A stretch of DNA of 64,000 bases from Streptomyces maremycinicus (GTDB lineage Bacteria > Actinomycetota > Actinomycetes > Streptomycetales > Streptomycetaceae). Below, in pieces: positions 45,225-53,628 of this stretch. The stretch spans positions 124,001-188,000 of the forward strand of contig NZ_BBYG01000016.1 in NCBI RefSeq assembly GCF_001184025.1. The letters run 5' to 3'. How positions within the stretch are numbered: position 1 is the stretch's first letter; every line of letters begins with the position of its first letter. The position numbers and the translations under genes were made by a program. The notes beneath the pieces were generated by a model, which made no database searches, had not been told where the DNA came from, and saw only the letters and a list, made by a program, of their open reading frames with translations.

Positions 45225-46177
45225 TTGGCGGCCTCCTCGTAGTGCACCCACTTCTTCTGCGACCAGAACAGGACCGCCGTGACGAGCGCCACCGCGACCA
45301 CCAGGGTCCAGGCCATCGCGGAGGCGAAGCCCATCTGGGCCTCCTTGAAGCCCTTCTGGTACAGGTAACAGGTGTAGACGAGGGTGGCGTCGGCCGGTCC
45401 GCACCGGGTGTCGGAGACGACATAGGCGGAGCCGAACACCTGGAACGCGTGGATGGACTCCAGCAGCACGTTGAAGAACAGCACCGGGGAAATCATCGGC
45501 AGGGTGATGTTCCAGAACCGCCGCAAGGGGCCGGCGCCGTCCATCTCGGCGGCCTCGTACAGCTCCTGCGGCACCTGCTTGAGCCCCGCGAGGAAGATGA
45601 CCATCGGGGCACCGAACTGCCAGATGCTCAGCGCCACCAGGGAGTACAGGACATAGTCCGGGTTGCCGATCCAGCCGCCGACATCGAGCCCGAAGATCTT
45701 CTGCGTACGGTCCACGACGGCGTCGTCGGAGAACAGCGCCCGCCACACGAAGCCCACGGAGACGCTCGCGCCGATGAGCGAGGGCATGTAGAACGCGGCC
45801 CGGTACAGGGCCTGTCCGCGCCGCCTCTGCGCGAGCAGCAGCGCCACGCCGAGCGCGAGGAGCAGCTTCAGCGGTGTCGCCACGACGACGTACTTCAGCG
45901 TGACCTCGACCGACTTCTGCCAGCGCGGGTCCTGGAACATCGTCGTGAAGTTGTCCAGCCCCACCCACCGGGGCGGCGTGAACAGGTTGTAGCTGGTGAA
46001 CGCGTAGTAGAGCGACGCGATCATCGGCCCCGCCGTGAGCAGCAGGAAACCCGCGATCCACGGCGACATGAAGAGATAGCCGGCGAGGTTCTCGCGGCGC
46101 CGCCCGCGCCGCCCGGCGGCAGGAGCGGCGGACCGCTTCTTCGCCGGGCGCGCGGGCGCTTCCTTGACGAGCGTCAT
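45221..46177 (-). CDS. Carbohydrate ABC transporter permease (MalF-like)
   Basis: A 318-residue permease with six transmembrane helices and a basic N-terminus (KKRSAAPAAGRRGRRRENLAGYLF). The EAA loop is EAAEMDGAGPLRRFWNITLP. WVGLDNFTTMFQDPRWQKS is the family's first extracytoplasmic block. It pairs with the MalG-like subunit (4-base overlap) and follows the binding protein by 14 bases. Confidence 0.94.
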   Translation of the reverse strand: MTLVKEAPARPAKKRSAAPAAGRRGRRRENLAGYLFMSPWIAGFLLLTAGPMIASLYYAFTSYNLFTPPRWVGLDNFTTMFQDPRWQKSVEVTLKYVVVATPLKLLLALGVALLLAQRRRGQALYRAAFYMPSLIGASVSVGFVWRALFSDDAVVDRTQKIFGLDVGGWIGNPDYVLYSLVALSIWQFGAPMVIFLAGLKQVPQELYEAAEMDGAGPLRRFWNITLPMISPVLFFNVLLESIHAFQVFGSAYVVSDTRCGPADATLVYTCYLYQKGFKEAQMGFASAMAWTLVVAVALVTAVLFWSQKKWVHYEEAAK

Positions 46178-46191
46178 GGTGGTACGTCCCC

Positions 46192-47481
46192 TCAGCCCGC
46201 GAACGCGGCCTTGGCCTCGCTGAACAGTGCCTTCGCCGCGTCGGCCGGCTTGGTCTTGCCCTGGGCGACCTCACCGCCGATCCGCAGGAAGGCCGCCTCG
46301 ATGACGTCCGCGCCGGACGGGTGCGGGGTGATCTTCCCTAGGACGTCGGCCTTGGCGACCTCGTCCTCGTAGGCCGCGACGCCCTTGTTGTTGGGGTCGG
46401 TCGGCTGGAAGGCTGCGTACTGCTCGGAGGTGGCGAGGATGCCGCGGTCGTAGCCCATGATCTTGCCGACCTCGGGGTCGTGGACCATGAAGTCGATGAA
46501 CTGGGCCGCTTCCTTCGGGTGCTTCGTCCCGGAGAAGGCGCTCAGCATCAGCGAACCGAGGTACTGGCCGGTGTCCTTGCCGTCGGTGGTGGGGATCGGC
46601 GCGAGGCCGTAGTCCGACTCGCCCTCGCCCTGGTAGCGGATGGAGAAGTTGTCCCAGGTGAACTCGGACGCGGCGAGGCCCGCCGAGAGGCCCGACTTCG
46701 GCTTGACCTGCTCGATCTTCTTCGGGTCGGCGACCAGCCCCGACTTCACGCGCTTGTAGCCGTCCGCCCACCACTGCGTCACATCGTCCTCGGTGAAGCC
46801 GAGATCGCTGTCGGTGAAGAAGGCCTTGCCGTTCTGACGCAGGTACAGGTCGTACAGGTACATGATGCTGAAGTAGCCGGTGTCACCGGCGATCTTCAGC
46901 TTGTCCTGGATCGTCTGGAGCGCGTCGAAGTACTCGTCCCAGGTCCAGCCGAACTTCGCCTCGACGCCCGCCTTCTGAAAGGCCTTGAGGTCGATCACGA
47001 GCGCCATGGTGTTGGCGCCGACGGGTATGCCGATCTGCTTTCCGTCGACCTGACCGTTCGCCAGAACCCCGTTGCGGAAGTTCTCCAGGCTCAGGTTCCC
47101 CGCGTCCGCCTGCGACTTGAGATCCATCAGAACGCCGCGCTTGTCGTACTTGCGCAGAAAGCCGACCGCATTCTGGAAAACGTCCGGCGGATTTCCACCG
47201 GAGGCCTGGGTCTGGAACTTCTCCCAGAACGCCTCGTAGTCGGTGAATTCGGGCTTGATCTTGATCTTCGGGTACTTCTTCTCGAAGAGCGCGATCGTCT
47301 TCTTGATGGCGATGGTGCGCGGCTCGCCACCCCACCACGCGTAACGGATCGTGACCGTCCCGTCCGCCGACGTACCGCTGTCTCCCCCGCACCCGGTGGT
47401 CGCGGCCAGGCCCAGTGTGGCCGCCGTCGCCCCCGCGGCCTTCAGGATCGTTCGCCTCTCAACATTCCTGCTGGTTCCCAC
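46192..47481 (-). CDS. Extracellular sugar-binding lipoprotein of the ABC importer
   Basis: A 429-residue solute-binding protein of cluster B (family 1). The N-terminus has a twin-arginine-like ERRTILKAAG and a lipobox with Cys31 (LAATTGC), so it is probably a Tat-exported lipoprotein. VTIRYAWWGGEPRTIAIKKTIALFEKKYPKIKIK and NPPDVFQNAVGFL are typical of binding proteins for oligosaccharides from pectin. The GTG start follows a GGGGAGGG. First gene of the operon, 37 bases downstream of the operator-like palindromes. Confidence 0.93.
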   Translation of the reverse strand: MGTSRNVERRTILKAAGATAATLGLAATTGCGGDSGTSADGTVTIRYAWWGGEPRTIAIKKTIALFEKKYPKIKIKPEFTDYEAFWEKFQTQASGGNPPDVFQNAVGFLRKYDKRGVLMDLKSQADAGNLSLENFRNGVLANGQVDGKQIGIPVGANTMALVIDLKAFQKAGVEAKFGWTWDEYFDALQTIQDKLKIAGDTGYFSIMYLYDLYLRQNGKAFFTDSDLGFTEDDVTQWWADGYKRVKSGLVADPKKIEQVKPKSGLSAGLAASEFTWDNFSIRYQGEGESDYGLAPIPTTDGKDTGQYLGSLMLSAFSGTKHPKEAAQFIDFMVHDPEVGKIMGYDRGILATSEQYAAFQPTDPNNKGVAAYEDEVAKADVLGKITPHPSGADVIEAAFLRIGGEVAQGKTKPADAAKALFSEAKAAFAG

Positions 47482-47517
47482 AGTCGGGCCCTCCCCGCAG
47501 CGTCGTTGCCGCTTGCA

Positions 47518-47542
47518 TGAATCGTTTCAAGAAAGCGCTTGC
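47518..47542. promoter_or_regulatory. Tandem LacI-type operator-like palindromes upstream of the sugar operon
   Basis: TGAATCGTTTCA (47518-47529) is an inverted repeat of TGAA/TTCA around the TCGT centre. GAAAGCGCTTGC (47531-47542) has the perfect core AAGCGCTT. Both resemble operators bound by LacI-family sugar regulators. They lie 37-61 bases upstream of the binding-protein GTG, where the minus-strand promoter should be. No LacI gene lies in the window, so the regulator would act from elsewhere. Confidence 0.6.
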
Positions 47543-49846
47543 TGGCACAAGGTACGAGGGGGTTGAGAGAGCGTCAATGATTCGGACAGGAATTTCTTGC
47601 GCGCGGAATCGGCGGCGAAGTGTGCCCGCGTGGGTGACGCGGACCCATTGACGCGGCGAACTCGCAGGTGAGAGAGCTCTGTTCGAATTGCCGAACCGCT
47701 GACTGGCCGTCGGACGATCGCGCGCGGGGCTGAAATCCGGCTGTGGAGGAGGGGCGGCGGAGGTACGGGGTGTGGGGCGGCGGGAGGGCGTGTGGGGGCG
47801 GGAGGGTGTGTGGGGGCGGGAGGGAGGGTGTTCATGGCCGGGCTGGAGGGTGTTCATGGCCGGGGGGGGGAGGGAGCGTGAGGGCGAGGGCGAGAAGGGA
47901 GTGGGGATGGGACATGCGAGGCGTGGGGACACGCGGGGCGTCGGGACATGCGGAGCAAGAGGGCGAGGGGACACGCGGGGGCGAGGGGGGTCGGGTGGCG
48001 GTGTGCGGTGACGTGGGGCGACGGGCGGGGACGCTGCGGCCCGAGCGGCGAGGGGGTGGCCCGGGGCAGGGTTCGCAGGCGGAGTCACCGCGCTGCCGAA
48101 TCTGGGGCCGAAGGAAGGGCCTGGCCTTGCCCGAGAGGCCGGGAGAACCGGGCGTGACAGTAGAGACGACGCCGCGGACGGGCCTCACGCCGGGCAGCGG
48201 GGCGGTCAGACCTGCCGGGCCTCTGACGCGACACAGTCAGGCCTGACGGACCCCCGGAACGACACAGCCAGGCCTGACGGGCCTCCGGAACGACACAGCC
48301 TGACGGACCTCGGACACGACACGGCAAGACCTGACGGCCTCCGGAGCGACACAGCTGAGCTTCAAGGGCCATGGAGGCGGCGCAGGGGAGTTTGGAGGGC
48401 CGTGGAGACGGCGCAGTCGGGCTTGCAGGGGCCGTGGTGGAGGGGGCTTTGGAGGGCCGCGGGGGCGGCACAGCCGTGCTCTCAGGGCGGTCGGAGGTGG
48501 GACCGCCGGGCCCGCGCTCGGAGAGGTCGAGGCGCCCGCCCTTCGCGGCAGGAGGGAGGAGCAGGGCCCACCCCGGAGGGCGGGAGGTGCGGCACAGCTG
48601 ACCCCGGCCCCGAGGGGCTGCGCGGCAGGAGGGGCGACACCGCCCAGCCCGTAAGGCGGGAGTGCGGCACAGCCCACCCGGCCCGCGAGGGTCGGACAGG
48701 CCTGCGGCAGAAGGGACCACACGTCGGACCGGGCCGAGAGACAACGCACCGGGCCGGGGTGGGCGAGGCGGACGGCACAGCCGGACTCGCGTGACCTGCT
48801 GGAAGGCCGGCCAGCACGTCAGGAGACGCGGCACAGCCATGCCCGGATGGGCCACAGGGGCGGCGCGGCTGGTGATCCGCCCCGGAGGGCGGGAAAAGCC
48901 CGCGGCGGGAGGGGCGGCGCAGCCGGGCTCGGGGGCACCAAAGAAGCGGCACAGCCGGGCTCAGCGGTACCGAGGTATCGGCGCAGCACGCCAGGCCCCG
49001 GACCGGAAGCCGGACCAGGCCGGAAGGAACGGCGCAGCCGGGCAGAACAGGAGAGCGGCGCGCCATGTTCCGGGCCCAAGAGACGGACCAGCCCGGGAGG
49101 GGGCCGCGTAGCCCCGCTGAGACGACAAAGCAGCAGGCCAGCACTCTGGCCGGAAGCCGGACCAGCCCGCGACAGGCGGCGTAGGCGCGCCGTGGGCGAG
49201 AGGAGCGGCACGCCGGCCAGGACCCGGGCCGAAAGGCTGGAAACCCGCCTCGCCGCAGGAGACGGGGCGCGGCCTGGCCCGGACGGTGCAGCGCGGCTGG
49301 ACGCGACTCGAGGGATGGCAGGCCGGCGACCGGGGACGTGATGGGTCGAGCTTGTGGGTCAGACGGGGGCGGGGCAACTCGGGACGGCGGCGAAAGGGCT
49401 CCGGCGATGGGGGGCGACCCAGGACGGCGGGTCGGGGCTCCGACGATGTGGAATCGGGCCACCCGGTCCGAGACGGCGGGCGGAAGGGCTCCGGCGGGGC
49501 GGGACAGCGGGCGGAACGCTCCGGCTTGCGGGGCGGGGCCACCCGGGGGCCGGTCGGAGGGGCTTGGGCGGTGCGGGGCGGGCGGCTCGGGACCGCGGGT
49601 GGAAAGACGTCGGCGGGGCGGGACAGCGGGCGGAACGCTCCGCGGCTATGCGGGGCGGGCTACCCGGGGGCCGGTCGGAGGGGCTCCGGCGATGCGGGGC
49701 CGGGCGGCCCGGGACCGCGGGTGGAAGGGCTCCGGCGGGGGCGGGGCGCCCCGGGACGGCGGGCGGGAGGGCTTCCGTGTGGGGCCGTCGGTGGGGGAAA
49801 CGGCGTCGGCCCGGCTGCGTTCTCGCAGACGGGCCGACGTTCCGGG
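47543..49846. repeat. 2.3-kb repeat-rich region without a credible gene
   Basis: The stretch between the sugar operon and tRNA-Val has long open frames on both strands, but all read as compositionally driven Pro/Arg/Gly/Ser text with no domain. Several repeat types occur. GTGTGGGGGCGGGAGG-like units are near 47770-47825, and GGGTGTTCATGGCCGGG occurs twice near 47826-47865. A 30-35 base unit containing ACGACACAG and CCTGACGG(G/A)CCTC recurs at 48225-48345. A degenerate CGGCACAGCC(GGGCT) motif is scattered over 48400-49070. CCGGAAGCCGGACCAG recurs at 49003 and 49151. An imperfect 120-base tandem repeat of about two units fills 49490-49740. Confidence 0.7.
49490..49740. repeat. Imperfect 120-base tandem repeat
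   Basis: The run GGACAGCGGGCGGAACGCTC begins at 49502 and again at 49621, a shift of 119. ACCCGGGGGCCGGTCGGAGG recurs with a shift of 121. Each copy is itself made of two related halves of about 60 bases that share CTCCGGCG and GCGGGGC(C)GGGC. It lies 100 bases from the tRNA-Val 3' end. Confidence 0.7.
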
Positions 49847-49918
49847 TGGGCGATACTGGGTTCGAACCAGTGACCTCTTCGGTGTGAACGAAGCGCTCTC
49901 CCACTGAGCTAATCGCCC
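49847..49918 (-). tRNA. tRNA-Val(CAC), second identical copy
   Basis: The 72 bases are identical to the tRNA at 37816-37887, with the same cloverleaf, anticodon CAC and no encoded CCA. Identity extends 2 bases beyond each end and then stops. Both copies are on the minus strand and so form a 76-base direct repeat 12.0 kb apart. The repeat-rich region lies on its 3' side. Confidence 0.97.
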
Positions 49919-49996
49919 GGACGCAGGAAGAACATTACCCCATGTCAGCGGGTGACTGTGACCAGGGCGGGCGCGCGTTCGGGCCTGACCGGCGGC

Positions 49997-50458
49997 TCAC
50001 TGGTCCTTGATCTTCCAGGGCATCTCGAAGCCGAACTTCCACAGGTAGACGCCCGTCAGCACGGCGATGATCACGAGGCCGATCGCGGTGAGGGTGATGT
50101 TGCGGCGGCGGACCTTCGGGTCGAGCGCGCGCTGGGCCGCCTCGGTGACCTTGCGCTTGGTCCAGCGGAGCACCAACTGGGCCCAGACGAACTCGGTGGC
50201 CCAGATCGCCATGCCGCCGAAGATCACCACCCAGCCGGGACCGGGCAGCGGCAGCATGACGATGCCGGCGCCCACCACGGCGAGGCCGATCACGAAGACC
50301 CCGACCTGCCAGCTCAGATGCAGCATGCGGCGCGCCTTGACGAATTCGGGCGCCCTGGAGCCGAGCCCCTCGCCCTGCGGCTCCCCCGCCGCTCCGTCCG
50401 GCTTCGACCCGTCCACCGTCACGATCGCCTCGCCCGGCTCGTCACTCCCCGTGTTCAT
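49997..50458 (-). CDS. TIGR02611-type small membrane protein
   Basis: A 153-residue protein of the actinobacterial family that I recall as TIGR02611. Two hydrophobic segments flank the signature MLPLPGPGWVVIFGGMAIWATEF (about 67-90), and a third helix lies near the C-terminus (ITLTAIGLVIIAVLTGVYLW). The N-terminal 40 residues are acidic and disordered. Start ATG at 50458 (MNTGSDEPGEAIV). Divergent from ssgB, as in other streptomycetes. Function unknown. Confidence 0.85.
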   Translation of the reverse strand: MNTGSDEPGEAIVTVDGSKPDGAAGEPQGEGLGSRAPEFVKARRMLHLSWQVGVFVIGLAVVGAGIVMLPLPGPGWVVIFGGMAIWATEFVWAQLVLRWTKRKVTEAAQRALDPKVRRRNITLTAIGLVIIAVLTGVYLWKFGFEMPWKIKDQ

Positions 50459-50649
50459 ACAGCCTGACCTTACCCGAGAGAATCCGGCCACCGGAATGGT
50501 GGTACTGGGCGAACGCACTGTCGGCCGGAAGAGTTACGTAAAGGCACGCAAAACACTCAGAGGGGTTTACAACGGCACCGTAGGTGGCATGTCGATTTCG
50601 CCGACGTGCGAATCCCCGAGCGCACACTGAGCGAAAGGCCCTGGCGCTT

Positions 50650-51063
50650 ATGAACACCACGGTCAGCTGCGAGCTGCACCTGCGCCTCGTTGTGTCGAGC
50701 GAGTCATCCCTGCCTGTCCCCGCAGGCCTGCGGTACGACACGGCCGACCCCTACGCCGTGCACGCCACCTTCCACACCGGTGCCGAGGAGACCGTCGAGT
50801 GGGTGTTCGCCCGCGACCTGCTCGCCGAGGGCCTGCACCGGCCCACGGGCACCGGCGACGTCCGAGTCTGGCCGTCGCGCAGTCACGGTCAGGGCGTCGT
50901 CTGCATCGCCCTGAGCTCTCCCGAGGGCGAAGCCCTGCTGGAGGCCCCTGCGCGGGCCCTGGAGTCCTTCCTGAAGCGGACGGACGCCGCCGTGCCTCCC
51001 GGCACGGAACACCGGCACTTCGATCTCGACCAAGAGCTCTCGCACATCCTGGCGGAGAGCTAG
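50650..51063 (+). CDS. ssgB: Sporulation and cell division protein SsgB
   Basis: A 137-residue SsgA-like protein that matches SsgB over its whole length from MNTTVSCELHLRLVVSSES to the closing HILAES. SsgB recruits FtsZ to future septum sites together with SsgA during sporulation of aerial hyphae, and is the most conserved member of its family. The ATG is preceded by GCGAAAGGCCC. The S. coelicolor gene has been reported to need sigma-H; I did not find a clear match to a GTTT-n-GGGTA promoter in the 190-base upstream region. A large stem-loop follows the gene. Confidence 0.98.
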   Translation: MNTTVSCELHLRLVVSSESSLPVPAGLRYDTADPYAVHATFHTGAEETVEWVFARDLLAEGLHRPTGTGDVRVWPSRSHGQGVVCIALSSPEGEALLEAPARALESFLKRTDAAVPPGTEHRHFDLDQELSHILAES

Positions 51064-51140
51064 GGCGAGGCTCACACCGAGCTGCCCGGCGCCGTCCACT
51101 CGGGGAGACGGCTCGGGCCAGGACAACCGAATAGGGCATG

Positions 51141-51183
51141 CGCCGACGCCGTGCCACGGGTCTCCCGTGGGGCGGCGTCGGCG
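51141..51183 (+). terminator. Two-tiered terminator downstream of ssgB
   Basis: CGCCGACGCCG (51141-51151) pairs perfectly with CGGCGTCGGCG (51173-51183). An inner hairpin CCACGGG-TCT-CCCGTGG sits inside. It starts 78 bases after the ssgB stop. Confidence 0.78.
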
Positions 51184-51338
51184 TGCGCGCGGCGCCCGCG
51201 GGCGGCGCTCCCCCGGCCTCCCGGCGCCGCACGCCCGGGGATCCGGTGCACGAGTGCCCGTTGCTCGACGGCCCGGGGCGGCTACCATCGGCCAGCATCG
51301 GCGGGCGCTCGCCCGACCCCCAGGCCAGGGAGCGAAAT

Positions 51339-51899
51339 GTGCTGATCACCCACGACACCCGGTGTGCGCTCGATGCCGTGGTGGAACTGGTGAACACCGC
51401 ACCGGAGGACGACACGGCTCCGGACGCGCTGCCGGATGTCGCCGCGCTCGCGGATTTCGTACGAAAGCACGAGATCAGCGATGTCGGCGTGCTGTCCGAG
51501 TTCGACCTGTCCGCGGTGCACAGGATCCGTGGGCGGTTCGCCCGGATCTTCGCGGCGCCGGACCCGCGGACGGCCGCGGGGCTGATCAACGAGCTGGTCG
51601 CCGCCGCGGGCACCACGCCGCGTCTCACGGACCACGACGGCTACGACTGGCATGTGCACTATTTCGCGCCCGGTGCCTCCGTCGCCGACCATCTGGCGGC
51701 CGACTGCGGGATGGCCCTGGCGTTCTTCGTGGTGGCCGGCGAGGAGGAGCGGCTGCGGCGCTGCGAGGCACCGGACTGCCGGCGCGCCTTCGTCGACCTC
51801 TCCCGCAACCGGTCCCGCCGGTACTGCGACAGCCGCACCTGCGGCAACCGTCTGCACGTGGCCGCCTACCGGGCGCGCCGCAAAGAGGCGGCGGGCTGA
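51339..51899 (+). CDS. CGNR zinc finger / ABATE-type regulator
   Basis: A 186-residue protein with an N-terminal ABATE-like domain and a C-terminal CGNR zinc finger (CEAPDCRRAFVDLSRNRSRRYC then CGNRLHVAAYRARRK, with four Cys). Proteins of this type are putative DNA-binding regulators. The GTG is 6 bases after AGGGAG. It stands alone after the ssgB terminator and is convergent with a small membrane protein gene. The target is not known. Confidence 0.9.
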   Translation: MLITHDTRCALDAVVELVNTAPEDDTAPDALPDVAALADFVRKHEISDVGVLSEFDLSAVHRIRGRFARIFAAPDPRTAAGLINELVAAAGTTPRLTDHDGYDWHVHYFAPGASVADHLAADCGMALAFFVVAGEEERLRRCEAPDCRRAFVDLSRNRSRRYCDSRTCGNRLHVAAYRARRKEAAG

Positions 51900-52004
51900 G
51901 CCCTGAGCGTCACGCGGAGTCGCTCCGGTGGTGCCGGCCGCCCGTCGACGTCATGCGATGCCGACGCGGCCCCGGCGGGTGGCGCCGGGGACCGCGGTTA
52001 CGGC

Positions 52005-52157
52005 TCAGAGCAGCAGCAGATCATGCAGCGAAGCCATGAGCAGCAGACACCCGATCACCGCAAGAAAGATCATCAGCGGTGGCTGGGAAAGGGCGAAAAG
52101 GCACCCGCGCGGCTCGTCCTGCTTCGGCGCGGCGTCGCTCTGTGTCGTGTCCAGCAT
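52005..52157 (-). CDS. Small 50-residue single-helix membrane protein
   Basis: A 50-residue open frame below the usual length cut-off. It begins MLDTTQSDAAPKQDEPRG, is hydrophilic to residue 22 and then hydrophobic to the end (PPLMIFLAVIGCLLLMASL), closing with HDLLLL. The helix plus acidic/polar head plan and the codon use (mostly G or C in third position) support a real gene. The start is not secured: no strong ribosome-binding site precedes it, although GAGGGG lies about 25 bases upstream. It lies between the CGNR gene and a hypothetical membrane protein. Confidence 0.65.
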   Translation of the reverse strand: MLDTTQSDAAPKQDEPRGCLFALSQPPLMIFLAVIGCLLLMASLHDLLLL

Positions 52158-52344
52158 CTCGCGGGCGATGATGACGCAGCTGACGCCCCTCGCGCGATCG
52201 GGCGCCCGGATTGAGCGGGAGTGCGCCGGATTCCGTGACGTCGCTGTCAGGCCGTGATCACTTGCGCGCGCGGGCAGGCCGACTGTGTCGTTTCCCCCCC
52301 CGAGCGTGGCCGCCCCGCCGCACCGCGGATTCAGCGGCCCTGGT

Positions 52345-52791
52345 TCATATGCCGTGCTTCTTGAGGATCGCCTCGATGTCGCTGAAGTCGTCGGAGCCGC
52401 CGGTCGCCCGGGGTGCGGCAGCGGGACGGGAGGCCGGGCGGGACGCCTGGCCCAGGGAGGGCGCGGAGGCGGCGGGGGCCACCGCCCCGGCCTGCGAGGA
52501 TCGGGCCGCCGCCCTGCGCTCCTTGCGGGTGCCGCCGCGGCGGCGCTCCACGGCCCGGGTGGTGGCGAACAGCGCCCAGGCCCCGCCGAGCACGGCGAAG
52601 CCCGCCCAGGCCGTCGGGCTGAAGGCGGTGTCGGCGGCCCACTCGACGACGCCGGTCATCACGAGGCCCAGCGGCACCAGGGCGTAGGCGGCGATGCGGG
52701 CGGCCGCCAGGAAGCGCTTGCGGTAGGCGGTGACCGCCGCGATGCCCAGGCCGGCCGCGGCGACGGCGGAACAGACGGTCTCGGCAATCAT
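52345..52791 (-). CDS. Hypothetical membrane protein with two helices
   Basis: A 148-residue protein. Two hydrophobic helices (about residues 3-20 and 30-50) and probably a third (60-78) are followed by a basic RRRGGTRKERRAAARS stretch. A disordered Ala/Pro/Ser linker comes next, and the closing block is SDDFSDIEAILKKHGI, a conserved C-terminus. The ATG at 52791 is used; an alternative 8 codons upstream exists. Divergent from the DsbA-like gene. No function assigned. Confidence 0.78.
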   Translation of the reverse strand: MIAETVCSAVAAAGLGIAAVTAYRKRFLAAARIAAYALVPLGLVMTGVVEWAADTAFSPTAWAGFAVLGGAWALFATTRAVERRRGGTRKERRAAARSSQAGAVAPAASAPSLGQASRPASRPAAAPRATGGSDDFSDIEAILKKHGI

Positions 52792-53054
52792 CCGGTCCTC
52801 CAGGCGTGGGCTCATTCGGGCAGGGGTCCGACCGACTCGGCATCGCGGCTCGCGAGCCCGTGCCTCGTCCCCTCCATCCTGCACCTGCGCACCGCTCACG
52901 GGCCATGCTCCGGGCGGACATCAGGGACATCTCCGGGTCGGCTCCTCCGCAGGTGCCGCACGAGGTCGGCCCTCCGGGACGGCCCGGGTCTCCGTGCCCG
53001 GGCCGCCGGTGGTCCGGATTGGGGCGGCCGGGCCCGGGCTGGAAGACTGGGGTC

Positions 53055-53606
53055 ATGAACGACTCGTCCCCGACCTCCGCCTCCGCCGCCCCGGGCGCGG
53101 CGGCCGCCCGTCCCGCCGTCGTCCTCGACGTCTGGTGCGAGCTCCAGTGCCCGGACTGCCGTAGTGCCCTCGATGATCTGCGCGCCCTGCGCGAGCGGTA
53201 CGGCGACCGGCTGGAGCTGCGGCTGCGGCACTTCCCGCTGGAGAAGCACCAACACGCCTTCGCCGCCGCGCAGGCCGCCGAGGAAGCCCTGGAGCAGGGC
53301 CGGGGATGGCCGTACATCGAGGCCGTGCTGGGCCGCGTCGAGGAGCTGGGCCGTAGGGGGGAACCCCTCCTGGTCGAGATCGCCGGTGAACTCGGTCTCG
53401 ACGCCGAGGAGTTCGACACCGCCCTGATCGACGGCCGGCACATCCTGATCGTGGACGCCGACCAGGCCGAGGGCAAGGCGATCGGCGTCACCGGCACCCC
53501 CACGTACGTCATCGGCGGCGAACGCCTCGACGGCGGCAAGAGCCAGGAGGGGCTGCGCGGGCGTATCGAGGAGATCGCCGACCGGCTGCTGGCCGAGCAG
53601 GCCTGA
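53055..53606 (+). CDS. DsbA-like thioredoxin-fold protein
   Basis: A 183-residue DsbA-family protein. The redox motif is CPDC (Cys32, Cys35) after a beta strand (VVLDVWCELQ), and the cis-Pro loop is GTPTYVIGGERL near the C-terminus, with a helical insertion between. An N-terminal 18-residue Ser/Ala-rich lead has no clear signal peptide, so it may act in the cytoplasm. FrnE-like dithiol oxidoreductases are the other possibility. Convergent with the GNAT gene. Confidence 0.9.
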   Translation: MNDSSPTSASAAPGAAAARPAVVLDVWCELQCPDCRSALDDLRALRERYGDRLELRLRHFPLEKHQHAFAAAQAAEEALEQGRGWPYIEAVLGRVEELGRRGEPLLVEIAGELGLDAEEFDTALIDGRHILIVDADQAEGKAIGVTGTPTYVIGGERLDGGKSQEGLRGRIEEIADRLLAEQA

Positions 53607-53628
53607 GGCGGGCTCCGCACGGGCCGGT

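Noticed and set aside
47459..48088. A 209-residue Pro-rich frame on the minus strand, with repeated PHTPSRPHTPSR
   Set aside because: It overlaps the start region of the sugar-binding gene and the repeats. The text is repeat-driven with no domain, and it covers the operator palindromes.
48482..49462. A 326-residue Pro/Arg/Gly-rich frame in the gene-free region
   Set aside because: Codon use and composition reflect GC-rich repeats. Similar frames of the same kind occur on both strands over the same stretch.
49850..49920. Open frames running through the tRNA-Val(CAC) genes that read ISSVGERFVHTEEVTGSNP-like peptides
   Set aside because: They are translations of the tRNA sequence and its complement, a well-known artefact. 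The same peptide appears at both tRNA copies and at the Val(GAC) cluster.
50459..50649. A sigma-H-type promoter for ssgB
   Set aside because: Known in S. coelicolor, but I could not match a clear -35/-10 pair here by eye, so it is not listed as a feature.
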